Positions 10,301 through 21,827 of a stretch of 64,000 bases of DNA are shown here, in pieces. The position numbers and the translations under genes were made by a program. The notes below the pieces were generated by a model, which saw only the letters and a list, made by a program, of their open reading frames with translations, did not search any database and had not been told where the DNA came from. Every line of letters starts with the position of its first letter. Positions within the stretch are counted from its first letter, which is position 1. This stretch comes from Scilla litardierei (taxonomy: Eukaryota > Streptophyta > Magnoliopsida > Asparagales > Asparagaceae): assembly GCA_030789695.1 (NCBI GenBank), contig CM061141.1:197109689-197173688 (forward strand), read 5' to 3'.

Positions 10301-12915
10301 TCTCCCACTTGCACTCAGGATCATTTATCCTGATTACAGAAGATTATTGCAAACATCTTTTGCAATATTTTATCCCTTGCATCAAATGCAAATTATTCTT
10401 CCTAACTAATTTCTACATATTACTAGACGAAGGTCACACTCTGTGTGAGACCCTACAGCCTGACCCTTACAATAGGTTGGGCTCGGAGCCCTATACGGCA
10501 GTGACCACGAGCAGTGGTTGTCGTCCCTGCTTCAGGAATCATCATTATGTGGTTGACTCATTGACATGAGTATTGTCGGGACCACCCTGACTGTTTCCGT
10601 GATGAATTCCGCAGTTATAGTCTCTTCGTCTAAACTATGTCGTATAGATCAAGTCTAGGGTACGGTCAAACTGTCAACCCCAATAACTTGACTCCGGTTA
10701 GTTTCTATCGATCTTTTAGTCAAAAATGTTGGACTTCTTCCAACATACTCTGGCCAGAGTTTTTACTAAAGACCGAACTAACCTTACGACACTAACTCCC
10801 ATTGACCGGGAGAGACGAATCCTCTCTTGGTCATTACTCTCCTCATATGCTTCAAGTGTCACCCAATCAAAGACCTTTCGACAGGCCTTGCCTCGAAGCT
10901 AAGTCATTTGATCTAAGTGGCACCGTTCACGCACAGGTTCGTCAAAATGACCTCAAGTCAAAAGACCAACTAGCCTATCATCACTCAGAGTCATCATAGA
11001 CAGATTGGTCAATATAACCATATGATAACTCTTGTGGGTCGTTCAGTGAACTCATTCTCTAATGAGCACATGTGTCTCATCTACGACTTCGCCAAGTCAA
11101 GCGATCATGAGATCATCGCCACCGCTAAACGGTGAAGACTAAGACACAATGGTCTATCCGATGTTTCGATATCCTTGTCTGGAAACATCTACGACCACGA
11201 ACCCTTTTAGACTTATGCTATAGACGGTCAAACATTTCTCCATGATCGATAGACTCATCTCGATACCTGTTTGACCTCGCATAAAGTCTCAGGACTTTAC
11301 CTAAGTTAATATCCAATGTTAACTACATTATAACATAACTTTAGATAAATTATTACCAAACAGCTTACTGTTATTTCGAACAAGATGTTTGTGCTATTCA
11401 CACATGAAGATAGATAGCCTCGAGGGTATCTTCTCTCAACATCTCCCACTTGCACTCAGACCCATTTATCTCGGTATCTAATACCGTTTTTACACATAAG
11501 TTTTCCCGACTTCATGTGGTAGAGCCTTCGTGAGTGGATCTGCTAAAACCGTCTACACTATAGACTTAGGGAGTTTCTATGTTCATATTAGACCAACCAT
11601 TTGAATCTCATTCAAATAATTCACTAGGTCTGTCGGAATCCATAATATTTATTTCCCTGGATCTTATCCAGTTCATCATAACTTACGATAATCATTTAAA
11701 TTAGTTACTCGTCATAAATGGCTCATATCTATTTCTGATAAAGTATCAAACTCTTTTGATCACTTCATGTAAATATATATGTTCCATCCCTTTGATGCCT
11801 CACATGTAATTTACATGCTCCCACTGACCTTGAAAACTATCTGGCTAATTCATATAAGTTGGTCTGTCTAAATCATATTTAGAAAAACGAACTTGTAAGT
11901 GAATGCTCCAATTTTCATGGTCAACTTAAGCGTTTACATCGAGTTTGGTCCGAGTAGTTCTGTACACATCTGTTGGTGAAAAAACGGTTTCATTATAATC
12001 CGTTTTATAGGAATTAGTATGGAAAACTGTTCTCGACCAACATGATTGCACTTCACTATATTCCTTTCTGCACCAATCTTTCAACTTAAAGATTTACTTG
12101 CAGAAAGTGAGGAAACATTTTCCTTGTGCACATAAACTAAATTCCAAAATTTATTTACGCACACGGACCTATTCTGATTGCATCAAGTTTTTAAATCAGA
12201 GTTACTACTCCGAATTTCATCCCGGAAGTTGACTAAGTCATCATCAGTTATGATGTTTAACTCGACTCTTCGTCTCACGAAATTCGAGTAATTATACAAC
12301 TTCTTAATGATTGATTTAATGAATATCTTATTGATAATGTCCTCACAGAACATTATCAAAACCTAGGCATTACTATCTGGGACTTAAACCAGAAGGAGGA
12401 CTTAACTCAGAGTCACTTACAATGGATCACACCAAGTCTAACTAAGTGTGATTCATACCTTTTGACACACGGATGTGTTACCAGACTTGACCTGAGAGAA
12501 AATCACATTTTCTTTTAATTACGCAAGATTTAATGTAGCTAAGTATTTGACCATTCGATCGAATCGAATCAGTTTAAATACTTAAGTCATTTCGTTCTTT
12601 ATTTTATCAGACTTGTGTTTCATCAAGAACACGTGTCTTAATAAAATATACGAATAACTTAATGTGGTTAATCTAGACTCGGGTTCATCAGTATGTACCA
12701 GACTGAGTTCGACAACTCATTCTCCCACTGTCTTACTGATGGGTTTCGGCCATTCTATTTAAGAGGATAAGACGTACAAGTGTCTGCAGACTTCATAATA
12801 CGAGAGGTCAGACCCCTCTTTATGTGACTTGTGAAGCTTAGTCTCTCGATACGGCCTAGTCTATTTTTCCATACAAGTTTGCTACTATCTTGTGTATTTA
12901 TATATATTAACATTT
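10301..12915 (-). repeat. A1 internal region, left arm of the large palindrome
   Basis: On the minus strand this is the 3' part of the family A interior, matching A2 44690-47282. It starts with the tract complement TCTCCCACTTGCACTCA (10301-10317), and the same motif recurs about 1.14 kb further in (near 11443-11459). The reverse complement of 11495-11553 is the Copia pol relic described at 46042-46104. It pairs with 13437-16009. Short ORFs such as 10802-10999 recur in every copy only because the DNA is similar. Confidence 0.8.
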
Positions 12916-13436
12916 AATATATATATTATCGTTATACATAAATTACTAACGCAAAACATTGCTTCAGAAGCGAGGTGACGACATTCGTCAAATTGTGTTA
13001 GACGTCTTTTGTATAACAATAAGTATAAAATCGTGACATCAAAATATGTCACATTTTCATTTCCTCCTACTTATGCCTTTACTAATGATAAATTAAACTA
13101 TTAAACTCGATTGACTTTCCGGAGTGCCTTCTTCCTTTTCTAAATCACATTTAGATATAAATAGCCCAACATAAATAAATAGCTATGCAAGCATCTTATG
13201 TATCCAAACGCCTGAGAGGTGTAATCTTGAGTGTAGCTCAAGAAGTTACTTGTCTCAAGATCCGATTGGGATACATAGTCTTGCACCGCTCATGCACTCG
13301 TATTCGACTCAAACAGTTTGATCGAATTCTCGAACTTTGCAGATCAAAATTGTTTGTCCATACAACCTTGAGGGTAGCTCGAAAAGTTGTAGGGGGAAAC
13401 ATCTTTCGAATATCATATATGTTCAAGCTGCCTCAT
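12916..13436. other. Single-copy spacer at the centre of the A1 palindrome
   Basis: About 520 bp without a partner in the right arm. Its reverse complement matches A2 at about 44155-44683, so it belongs to the minus-oriented internal region. The jump to the plus-oriented arm falls at about 13437, at an A/T-rich AAATGTTAATATATA stretch. It contains one TTGAG...CTCAA hairpin (13227-13241). Confidence 0.75.
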
Positions 13437-16009
13437 AAATGTTAATATATATAAATACACAAGATAGTAGCAAACTTTATATAGCAAAATAGACTAGGCC
13501 GTATCGAGAGACTAAGCTTCACAAGTCACATAAAGAGGGGTCTGACCTCTCGTATTATGAAGTCTACGGACACTTGTGAGTCTTATCCTCTTAGATATAA
13601 TGGCCGAAACCCATCTGTGAGACAGTGGGAGAATGAGTTGTCGAACTCAGTCTGGTACATACTGATGTACCCGAGTCTAGATTAACCAAATTAAGTTATT
13701 TGTATATTTTATTAAGACACGTGTTCTTGATGAAACACAAGTCTGCTAAAATAAAAAGTATTTAAACTGATTCGATTAGATCGAATGGTCAAATACTTAG
13801 CTACATTAAATCTTGCGTAATTAAAAGAAAATGTGATTTTCTCTCAGGTCAAGTCTGTTAACACATCCCTGTGTTAAAAGGTATGAATCACACTTAGTTA
13901 GACTTGGTGTGATCCATTGTAAATGACTCTGAGTTAAGTCCTCCTTCTGGGTTAAGTCCCAGATAGTAATGCCTAGGTTTTGATAATGTTCTGTGAGGAC
14001 ATTATCAATAAGATATTCATAAAATCAATCATTAAGAAGTTGTATAATTACTTGAATCTCGTGAGACGAAGAGTCGAGTTAGACATCATAATTAATGATG
14101 ACTTAGCCAACTTCTAGGATGAAAATTCGGAGTAGTAACTCCGATTTAAAATTTGATGCAATCAGAATAGGTTCGTGTGCGTAAATAAATTTTGGAATTT
14201 AGTTTACGTGCCCAAGGAAAATGTTTCCTCAATTTCTACAAGTAAATCTTTAAGTTGAAAGATTTGTGCAGAAAGGAAAATAGTGAAGTGCAATCGTGTT
14301 GGTCGAGAACAGTTTTCATCCTAATTCCTATAAAATGTATTATGTTGAAACCGACTCGCCAGTAGATGTGCACAGATCTACTCGGACCAAGCTCGATGTA
14401 AAACGCTCAGAGTTGACCATGAAAATTGGAACATGCACTTATAAGTTCGTTTTTCTAAATATGATTTAGACGAACCAACTTATATGAATTAACCAGAAAG
14501 TTTTCAAGGTCAGTGGGAGCGTATAAATTACATGTGAAGCATCAAAGGGATGGAACTTATATTTTGACAAAGTGATCAAAAGAGTTTGATACTTTATCAG
14601 AAATAAATATGAGCCATTTGAAATGACCAGTAACTAATTTAAATGATTATCGTAAGGTACGATGAATTGGATAAGATCCAAATAAATTAAACTATTATGA
14701 ATTATTTGAATGAGATTCAAATGGTTGGTCTAAACATAGAAACCCTTAAGTCTATAGTGTAGACGGTTTTAGCAGATCCACTCATGAAGGCTCTACCACA
14801 TGAAGTCGGGAACACTTATGTGTAAAAACGGTATAAGATACCGAGATAAATGGACCTGAGTGCAAGTGGGAGATGTTGATAGATGATACCCTCGAGGCTA
14901 TTTATCTTCATGTGTGGATAGCACAAACATCTTCGAAATAACAGTAAGCTGTTTGGTAATAATTTATCTAAGTTATTTTATGATGTTGTTAACATTAGAC
15001 ATTAACTTAGGTAAAGTCCTAAGACTTTATGCAAGGTCAAACATGTATCGAGATGAGTATCTCGATCATGGAGAAATGTTTGACCGTCTATAGCATAAGT
15101 CTAAAAGGGTTCGTGGTCGTAGATGTTTCGAGACAAGGATATCGAAACATCGGATAGACCATTGTGTCTTAGTCTTCACTGTTTAGCGGTGGCAATGATC
15201 TTATGATCGCTTGACTTGGAGAAGTCTTAGACGAGACACAGGTGCTCATTAGAGAATGAGTTCACTGAACGATCCACAAGAGTTATCATATGGTTATATT
15301 GACCAATCTGTTAATGATGACTCTGAGTGATGATAGGCTAGTTGGTCTTTTGACTTGAGGTCATTTTGACGAACCTGTGCGTGAACGGTGCCACTTAGAT
15401 CAAATGACCTAGCTTCGAGGCAAGGCCTGTCGAAAGGTCTTTGATTGGGTGACACTTGAAGCGTATGAGGAGAGTAATGACCAAGAGAGGATTCGTCTCT
15501 CCCGGTCAATGGGAGTTAGTGTCATAGGGTTAGTTCGGTTTTTAGTAAAAACTCTGGCCAGAGTATGTTAGAAGAAGTCCAACAATTTTGACTAAAGATC
15601 GATAGAAACTAACCGGAGTTAAGTTATTGGGGTTGACAGTTTGACCGTACCCTAAACTTGATCCACACGACATAGTTTAGACGAAAAGACTATAACTGCG
15701 GAATTCATCACGGAAACAGTCAGGGTGGTCCCGACAATACTCATGTCAATGAGTCAACCATATAATGATGATTCCTGAAGCAGGGACGGTAACCACTGCT
15801 CGTGGTCACTGCCGTATAGGGCTTCGAGCCCAACCTGTTCTAAAGGTCAGGCTGTAGGGTCTCACACAGAGTGTGACATTCGTCTAGTAATAGGTACAAA
15901 TTAGTTAGGGAGAATAAGTTGCATTTGATGCAAGGGATAAAATATTGCAAAACATGTTTGCAATCATCTCCTGCATTCGGGATAAATGATGCTGAGTGCA
16001 AGTGGGAGA
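13437..16009 (+). repeat. A1 internal region, right arm of the large palindrome
   Basis: An inverted copy of 10301-12915 with scattered mismatches, in the plus orientation of family A. It includes the Copia pol relic (14762-14824) and ends in the tract GAGTGCAAGTGGGAGA immediately before the LTR at 16010. No intact gene is present. Confidence 0.85.
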
Positions 16010-17230
16010 TGTAGAGGAATATGCCCTCAGATCATTTGTATTTGATGCAAATGAAAATTTAAGCCTAGATAGGGACTAATTTGCATATGATGTAAAAGAG
16101 ATTAAATGTGTATTAAATTGTTTAAGACTATATTTAATTAAATAAACGTGTTGAAAAGGTTACCTAGATGATGGGATCGTCCCGCTCTAAACGCATGTTC
16201 AAACCGCGTCAAAAACGGAGTCCAAATGCACAAGTTATAGCCAAAACAAGTCAGCCCAAACTGTTGCGCTGAAACCAGCGAAAATGGAGGCCCACCAAGC
16301 CCAAATTTTCTGGTTAGGGTTTATTGAAACCTGGGATTTTATTGACGGCTACGTTTCTAAGAGAAGCATGACATTTGGCTAAATTTGGACAATTGTTTGA
16401 AGGGTCAAACGGACTCGGATTTACGAGCCATTTTTTCCTACGCGTTCACCGTTGAACCCTCTTCAATTTGGTAGGTTGTACCAACATTGAAGCTCAACGG
16501 TGAGGGAGTTAAAATTCGAGGAAGTTTGCCCTTTGTGAAAGGCAAACTAACTTGATGTAATTAATCCCAAATTAATAGTCCCACCTCGGTTGTGGGGAAA
16601 AGGGGAGAGTCAGCCGCCTCTATAAATAGAGGCCCTCCCCCTACCTCATAACTCGTCCCAAGCTCTAGATCTGAGCGGCTCTCGTAAATGTTTGAGCACG
16701 CTCGGATCTAAGCTAAATTAATATTTCTACTCTCTCTATAAATTTCTGCCTTGCTCCTTAGGGCTCTAGCAAATCCATAAAGGAGTTCGGATTCAGATCC
16801 GAAATCTAGGCGGAGGTTTCACTCGCGTGAAACTTTCTTCAGCGCGTGGTTGGCTCGGCGACACGGTATTGATCGCCTCGGGATGCGGAGCGGTTCGAGG
16901 AGCGGTTTTGGGAGCGGTTCGAGGAGCGGCTCGGCGTGGGACGGGAGCGGCTCGGAAGACGGTGCGGAACATCTCGCCTGCCCCAGGGTTGAGATTCAGG
17001 GTATGTGTTAATTAGCATTAGTTTAATTTAATCGCAGTAGGCTAGATCCTTCTTGGGATGGTCAGACCCATCCCAAGTCGGCATAGATCTTGGATTATGG
17101 TCTTGGACCTTAGGGTTAAATGTTAATAAGATTAACATGATTATTTTCCGCTGCTATTTCTGTCTATGTTCCGTCCGACTTAGGACGGGCATAGAGTTTT
17201 TGTGCCCTAAGGGTCCCAGAAATCCCTTCA
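16010..17230 (+). mobile_element. Complete family A LTR inside A1 (plus strand, 1221 bp)
   Basis: It starts TGTAGAGGAATATGCCC and ends ATCCCTTCA, with a tract on its left and a primer site on its right. It therefore has both a 3'-LTR-type and a 5'-LTR-type neighbour, as in a one-LTR circle or a tandem array. It has no target duplication of its own. A TATA-like box (CTATAAATAG) lies at 16620-16629. Confidence 0.85.
16620..16629 (+). promoter_or_regulatory. TATA-like box of family A LTR
   Basis: CTATAAATAG sits in the LTR in a context conserved in A2 (CTATATAAATA at 37584-37594 and 47890-47900). Confidence 0.6.
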
Positions 17231-17231
17231 G

Positions 17232-17244
17232 TGGTATCAGAGCC
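17232..17244 (+). promoter_or_regulatory. Primer binding site (initiator tRNA-Met type) inside A1
   Basis: TGGTATCAGAGCC follows the LTR end by one base. It faces away from the internal region of A1, so it can no longer prime the element as arranged. Confidence 0.85.
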
Positions 17245-17614
17245 AGGTCTGCGTAAAGATCTAGCCTGCGATTTTATTAAACTTTAAAATGCTTTTAAAT
17301 ATTTTTAAAAAAACTGTTTTTAAAATTATGAGATAATTTTCAAAATGTTTTAGATGTTCAAATATTCTATTTGATAAATTTTGAACATGGAAATTTTTTA
17401 AATGACGTTTTAAAATTTATGTGATAATTTTTAAAACTAATTTTAATCTTTTAAAATTTATGGGATAAGTTTAAAGTGCCTAAAATTTTATATGATAAAT
17501 TTTTAAGCATGAAAGTTTTTTTTAAATGATGTTTTAATTTTATGAGATATTTTAAAACTGATTTTAAAGGTTAAAATTTTTATGCGATAATTTTTTTAAA
17601 GTAGCATGCAAATT
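17245..17614 (+). other. Fragment of family A 5' leader inside A1, with A/T hairpins
   Basis: Only about 370 bp of the leader remain before the sequence switches abruptly, at about 17615, to a minus-strand LTR. It carries degenerate TTTATG-GATAA motifs. One hairpin at 17356-17386 has outer stem GTTCAAA/TTTGAAC where A2 has GTTTAAAA/TTTTAAAC. Confidence 0.75.
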
Positions 17615-18779
17615 TGTGAAATAGCAGCGGAAAATAATCATGTTAATCTAATTAACATTTAACCCTAAGGTCCAAGACCCTAATCCAAGATCTATGCCGA
17701 CTTGGGATGGGTCTGACCATCCCAAGAAGGATCTAGCCTACTGCGATTAAATTAAACTAATGCTAATAAACACATACCCGGAATCTCAACCCTGGGGCAG
17801 GCGAGATGTTCCGCACCGTCTTCTGAGCCGCTCCCGTCCCACGCCGAGCCGCTCCTCGAACCGCTCCCCGAACCGCTCCCCGAACCGCTCCTCGAAGCTC
17901 TCCGCATCCCGAGGCGATCAATCCCGTGTCGCCGAGCCAACCACGCGCTGAAGAAAGTTTCACGCGAGTGAAACCTCCGCCTAGGTTTCGGATCTGAATC
18001 CGAACTCCTTTGTGGCTTTGCTAGAGCCCTAAGGAGCAAGGCAGAAATTTATAGGGAGAGGAGAAATATTAATTTAGCTTAGATCCGAGCGTGCTCCAAC
18101 ATTTACGAGAGCCGCTCAGATCTAGAGCTTGGGACGAGTTATCAGGAAGGGGGAGGGCCTCTACTTATAGAGGCGGCTGACTCTCCCCTTTTCTCCACAA
18201 CCGAGGTGGGACTATTAATTTGGGATTAGTTACATCAAGTTAGTTTGCCTTTCACAAAGGGCAAACTTCCTCGAATTTTAACTCCCTCGCCGTTGAGCTT
18301 CAATGTTGGTACAACCTACCAAATCGAAGAGGGTTCAACGGTGAACGCGTAGGAAAAAACGGCTTGTCAATCCGAGTCCGTTAGACCCTTCAAACAATTG
18401 TCCAAAGTTAGCCAAAAGTCATGCTTCTCTTAGAAACGTAGCCGTCAAGAAAATCCCAGGTTTTGAAAAACCCTAACCAGAAAATTCGGGCTTGGTGGGC
18501 CTCCATTTTCGCTGGTTTCAGCCCAACAGTTTGGGCTGACTTGTTTTGGCTATAACTTGTGCATTTGGACTCCGTTTTTGACGCGGTTTAAACATGCGTT
18601 TAGAGCGGGACGATCCCGTCATCTAGGTAACCTTTTCAACGCGTTTATTTAATTAAATATAGTCTTAAAATTTTAAGACACATTTAATCTCTTTTGCATC
18701 ATATGCAAATTAGTCCCTATCTAGGCTTAAATTATCATTTGCATCAAATACAAATGATCCGAGGGCATATTCCTCTACA
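17615..18779 (-). mobile_element. A1 right LTR (minus strand), truncated
   Basis: Matches the family A LTR in reverse but lacks the terminal ~75 bp seen at 305-378 and has no primer site next to it. It ends CCTCTACA at 18779, followed by the duplication gatag and LINE1. Its GAACCGCTCC repeat block (17848-17895) has one unit more than the left LTR. Confidence 0.85.
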
Positions 18780-19603
18780 GATAGCGCTCTTATTCCTGTT
18801 CGCCACATCATTGATGCAGTTTCGTTAACTTTGGGAGAAGATTCTTGGGCCTGGGTCTCTAAGTCTCCAACTATTTATGATGCCTGGGATGGGTCTCGAG
18901 CTATAAAGCCTCTCTTTCCTTACTACAGTGTGGTCTGGTTTCAGGGTCATATCCCCAAGATGGCTATTACGTTACTATAGGCTTTCCACGGGAAACTTCT
19001 AACCCGTGATAAGCTCGTGCAATGGGGAGTGCTTACTTCACCCTTCTGTGTTTTATGTGCTTATAATGCTCTTGAAAATATGGATCATATATTTTTTGAA
19101 TGCAGCTATACTAACTATCTCCTTCGCATGAGTTTTCTAAAAATGGGGGTTACGATTTCTTTGTCGTCCTCTATAGCAGGTATGGGTGATTTGATTCTAT
19201 CTCACTTTATGAAGGGTAGCTTCGGAAGGTTGGCTAGGGTTGTTTTGGCTGTGATGACTTGGCATATTTGGAGAGAGCGGAATAGGAGAATCTTTGAAGA
19301 TAGCAGTCAGACGAAGACCCTCCTTTTTCATAACATTACTGATGATGTCAGAATTTCTCTGAGGCACATGGATTGTGAGCATGAAGATGATCATGGCCCC
19401 CCTTCAAATTGGGGACTATTAGATTAAATGTGTGTATCATGTATTTCTTTGTTTTTCTTTTGCTCCCTGGATAGCGGAAGGTGTTTAGTATTGGAGGGGG
19501 TGACGGCGCCTATGCCCTAGCCCCGCATTACAAACATCCTTCTTCCATCCTAGAGTCCTGTATTTTTTCATTAGAATCAATAAAGATGCAAAGCATATTC
19601 TCC
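18780..19603 (+). pseudogene. LINE1 C-terminal zinc-finger region and 3' UTR
   Basis: Continuation of the LINE ORF from 304. The protein resumes around DSWAWVSKSPTIYDAWDGS, meets an in-frame TAG near 18977, and continues to TAA at 19425-19427. It contains a zf-RVT-like finger, FCVLCAYNALENMDHIFFEC (about 19050-19110), followed by a helical tail with MTWHIWRERNRRIFED, typical of plant LINE C-termini. The 3' UTR shares GGTGACGGCGC and downstream blocks with LINE2 and ends in AATAAAG and an A/T-rich tail near 19590-19603. The element is dead: it has a stop codon and is split by A1. Confidence 0.85.
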
Positions 19604-19622
19604 AAATATATATATTTTTTTG
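19597..19622. other. Tail-to-tail junction of two LINEs
   Basis: The A-rich tail of LINE1 runs into the T-rich complement of the LINE2 tail through AAATATATATATTTTTTT. This arrangement suggests one LINE inserted at or next to the tail of the other. I cannot tell which came first. Confidence 0.6.
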
Positions 19623-20972
19623 GCCGGTAAGTGGAAATCTTTATTAATATCAGAAATAGAATACCTATATACAAACTAGAATACTCCAGATGGAACATAT
19701 GAGAAGAGCGGATAGGGCACAAGCGCCGTCACCCTCTACCTCCTACATTCCTACCAGAAGTAAACTAGACATCAGTACAAAACCCATCCAATAGGATCAT
19801 CCATTATCTATAAAACCCCAATTATTAAAAGAGCTATCTGAGTCTCTTTCAAAATTCCGAAGTATGGTTCGAACGTCAGACGCAATGTTCTCAAAGAGGG
19901 CCACTTTTCCTACTATTTTATCATTGAATATCCTTGCGTTGCGCTGCTTCCATAAGTGCCAGACTATAGAGGCAAGGGCTGTTTTTGCCAAAATCCCCAC
20001 ACAATCCAGTTTTTGTACATTGATAGGAACAAGTCGCCCATTTGCGTAAGAGAAGAAGGCGTGGAACCTGCATAACCCAACTTAAGAAGGCTTCTTACAA
20101 GTATATATCTGTTGTAATCACATTCAAAGAAGAGGTGTTGGATGTCCTCGGATGCTCCAGAATTACAGAGCACGCACCTCCCAAGATTGGCAATCCCCCT
20201 ATGCGTCAGCAGCTCACAGGTGGGGAGCTTGTTGCGAAAAGCTCTCAGCACTGTGAGGGCCATTTTTGGCACATGCTGGGAGAACCAATTGATGTGGTAA
20301 TAGGGGAACTTGGTTCCAACTGATCGCGACCCATCCCTGGCCCCGCGAAAGGTAAAATGCATGCTGGGCATCCAAGACCAGCTGTCGGCTTCAGGGGAAA
20401 GCTTGATAGCATTGAGAATGTGGAGCAGGCCGGATATATCTGCAGACGAGCTCCATTCACCATTTGTCCAATAATCACTAACAAGGGCATTTTCAGCGCC
20501 AAGAGGGGGGTCATATAGAAGATGTAGGGGTCCGATAGGGTGCCAGTTGTCAAACCAAAACGAGGTGGAGGTACCATCCATTACAGACCGCTTGATGAGT
20601 TTCTGAGAAATTGGACGATGTCGAAGAAGGAATTTCCATGTACCTGATTGAGTTGGGCACGGAGTGGAAGAATAGAATCCAGTGACCGCGCCTTGTTTTA
20701 TCCGCATGAATTTAGACCACAACCCATTAGTAGCTAGGTAACGCCAAATTAAGCGCACGCCCGACGCCGTGTTCAAATCTTTAAGCAGTCTAAAGCCAAC
20801 GCCTCCTTCCTTCTTAGGAACACAAAGATCCTTCCAGGCCCACGTGTGAAGCTTACCCCAGATAAACCTTCGACATGCCGAATTGATTGCGCGAATGACG
20901 GTGAGAGGCAGACAGTAAGCTTGCATCCAAAACCCCGCCATTCTATAAATCACTGAACGAACCAGTTCAATC
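19610..20972 (-). pseudogene. LINE2 C-terminal part (zf-RVT) and 3' UTR
   Basis: The minus-strand ORF 19964-20953 gives 329 aa covering the region after RT: MAGFWMQAYCLPLTVI, CRRFIWGK, then the zf-RVT finger with C/C/H/C in GRCVLCNSGASEDIQHLFFE (C follows). A one-base frameshift near 20000 moves the end of the protein to 19797-20000 (VWHLWKQRNARIFND), which stops just before the 3' UTR. The RT half lies beyond element C at 51047-52647. Removing C together with one copy of caatc (20968-20972 / 51042-51046) would leave one reading frame across the site. It is inactive because of the frameshift, stops and the insertion. Confidence 0.88.
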
Positions 20973-21262
20973 TGTAACGACTGGTTTTCATGTATCTGGA
21001 TTTATATTATATTATAATATATGTTTTGGTGGATTTTCTCCTCATGTGTGGTTTTCGTCTCCGTAACTTTCATTTTCGATCGTTTCGTCGTGTTTTCTCG
21101 TTTCTTCCTTAGGATCGTCGATTTCGGAGTAAGTCATTCATGACGGGCTTCATAACGGTCGTATCTTACTATTAGATCAAGCCTACGAGTCTTAGGAATC
21201 GATCCCGGAGCTCCGCGCTCCGTATAGGAACTTTTGGTGCTTATTAGCCGGTGTAAGAAGGG

Positions 21263-21774
21263 GCACCGACCGACTAGATGACGATCCAGTCGGTCGGCAA
21301 TCCTTCTTGGACCGACTAGTTGGCTTTCTAAATTTCTCAGGAGTTACTGTTTATCGTTAGTCGGTCTAAGAACGTTGGTTGACCGACTAGGTTGCAAACA
21401 AGTCGGTCGGTAATGCTTCTTTAACCGACTAACACATCATCTAAATTTTAGTATCAGTACTGTTCATTCTTAGTCGGTCTAAGTTCATCTTTCGACCGAC
21501 TAGTTGTTAAACTTGTCGGTTAAGTTTTGTACTCAGACCGACTAATTTTTGGTTCTTCTGTACAGTCGAGTTACTGTTTACTCTTAGTCGGTCTAAGAAC
21601 GTTCACCGACCGACTAGATGTCAAACTAGTCGGTCAGTAGTTGTTCATCGACCGACAAAATCTAAATCCTATTTTTGTTCAGAAGTTACTGTTTACACTT
21701 AGTCGGTCTGCGTTGGTCAACCGACCGACTAGTTGCCAAACTAGTCGGTCAGTGGTTGCTCTTTGACAGACTAA
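21263..21774 (+). repeat. TAGTCGGTC/GACCGACTA hairpin-module array in C 5' LTR
   Basis: About four modules of ~120 bp. Each contains TTAGTCGGTCTAAG, then GACCGACTAG-loop-CTAGTCGGTC, then another GACCGACTA and GTTACTGTTTA. The motifs occur as complementary pairs, so the array can fold into a row of stem-loops. It lies just upstream of the putative TATA box. The same array is at 48793-49305 in the other LTR, and a close relative is at 53035-53544 in F'. Confidence 0.85.
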
Positions 21775-21817
21775 TCTGTGTTAAAACCCTAATTTCTGGG
21801 CAGCCGCCAGCCCATCC

Positions 21818-21827
21818 TATTTAAACC
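21818..21827 (+). promoter_or_regulatory. TATA-like box of element C
   Basis: CTATTTAAAC is followed about 30 bp later by a C/T-rich tract typical of plant transcription starts. The 3' LTR has the same sequence near 49346. No start site has been mapped. Confidence 0.5.

Larger units (their letters stand above)
305..18779. mobile_element. Element A1: rearranged, palindromic LARD (family A) carrying nested element B
   Basis: The outer ends are LTR termini (TGAAGGGATT at 305, CCTCTACA ending at 18779) flanked by the direct 5 bp duplication gatag, so the whole block behaves as one insertion into LINE1. Left to right it holds: minus-strand 3' LTR (305-1057 and 9834-10300, split by B); minus-strand internal DNA (10301-13436); plus-strand internal DNA (13437-16009); a complete plus-strand LTR (16010-17230); a primer site and 5' leader (17231-17614); and a truncated minus-strand LTR (17615-18779). 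The minus-strand element therefore lacks its own primer site and leader. No long ORF is present. Family assignment comes from near-identity with A2 (36977-48498). Confidence 0.85.

Noticed and set aside
10802..10999. Antisense ORF conserved in three family A copies (also 15294-15509 and 46517-46780)
   Set aside because: The DNA itself is highly similar between copies, so the shared frame carries no evidence of selection; it lies antisense in an LTR-derived segment.
13185..13445. 86 aa ORF also found at 44139-44411
   Set aside because: Same reason: DNA similarity of LARD copies; no recognisable domain and antisense to the element.
305..18779. Large inverted repeat as a Foldback-type DNA transposon
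   Set aside because: Arms contain LTRs, tract and primer site of a retrotransposon family with an ordinary copy at 36977-48498.
21263..21774. Repeat-spacer array resembling CRISPR
   Set aside because: Units are irregular, both orientations alternate, and it lies in a plant LTR.
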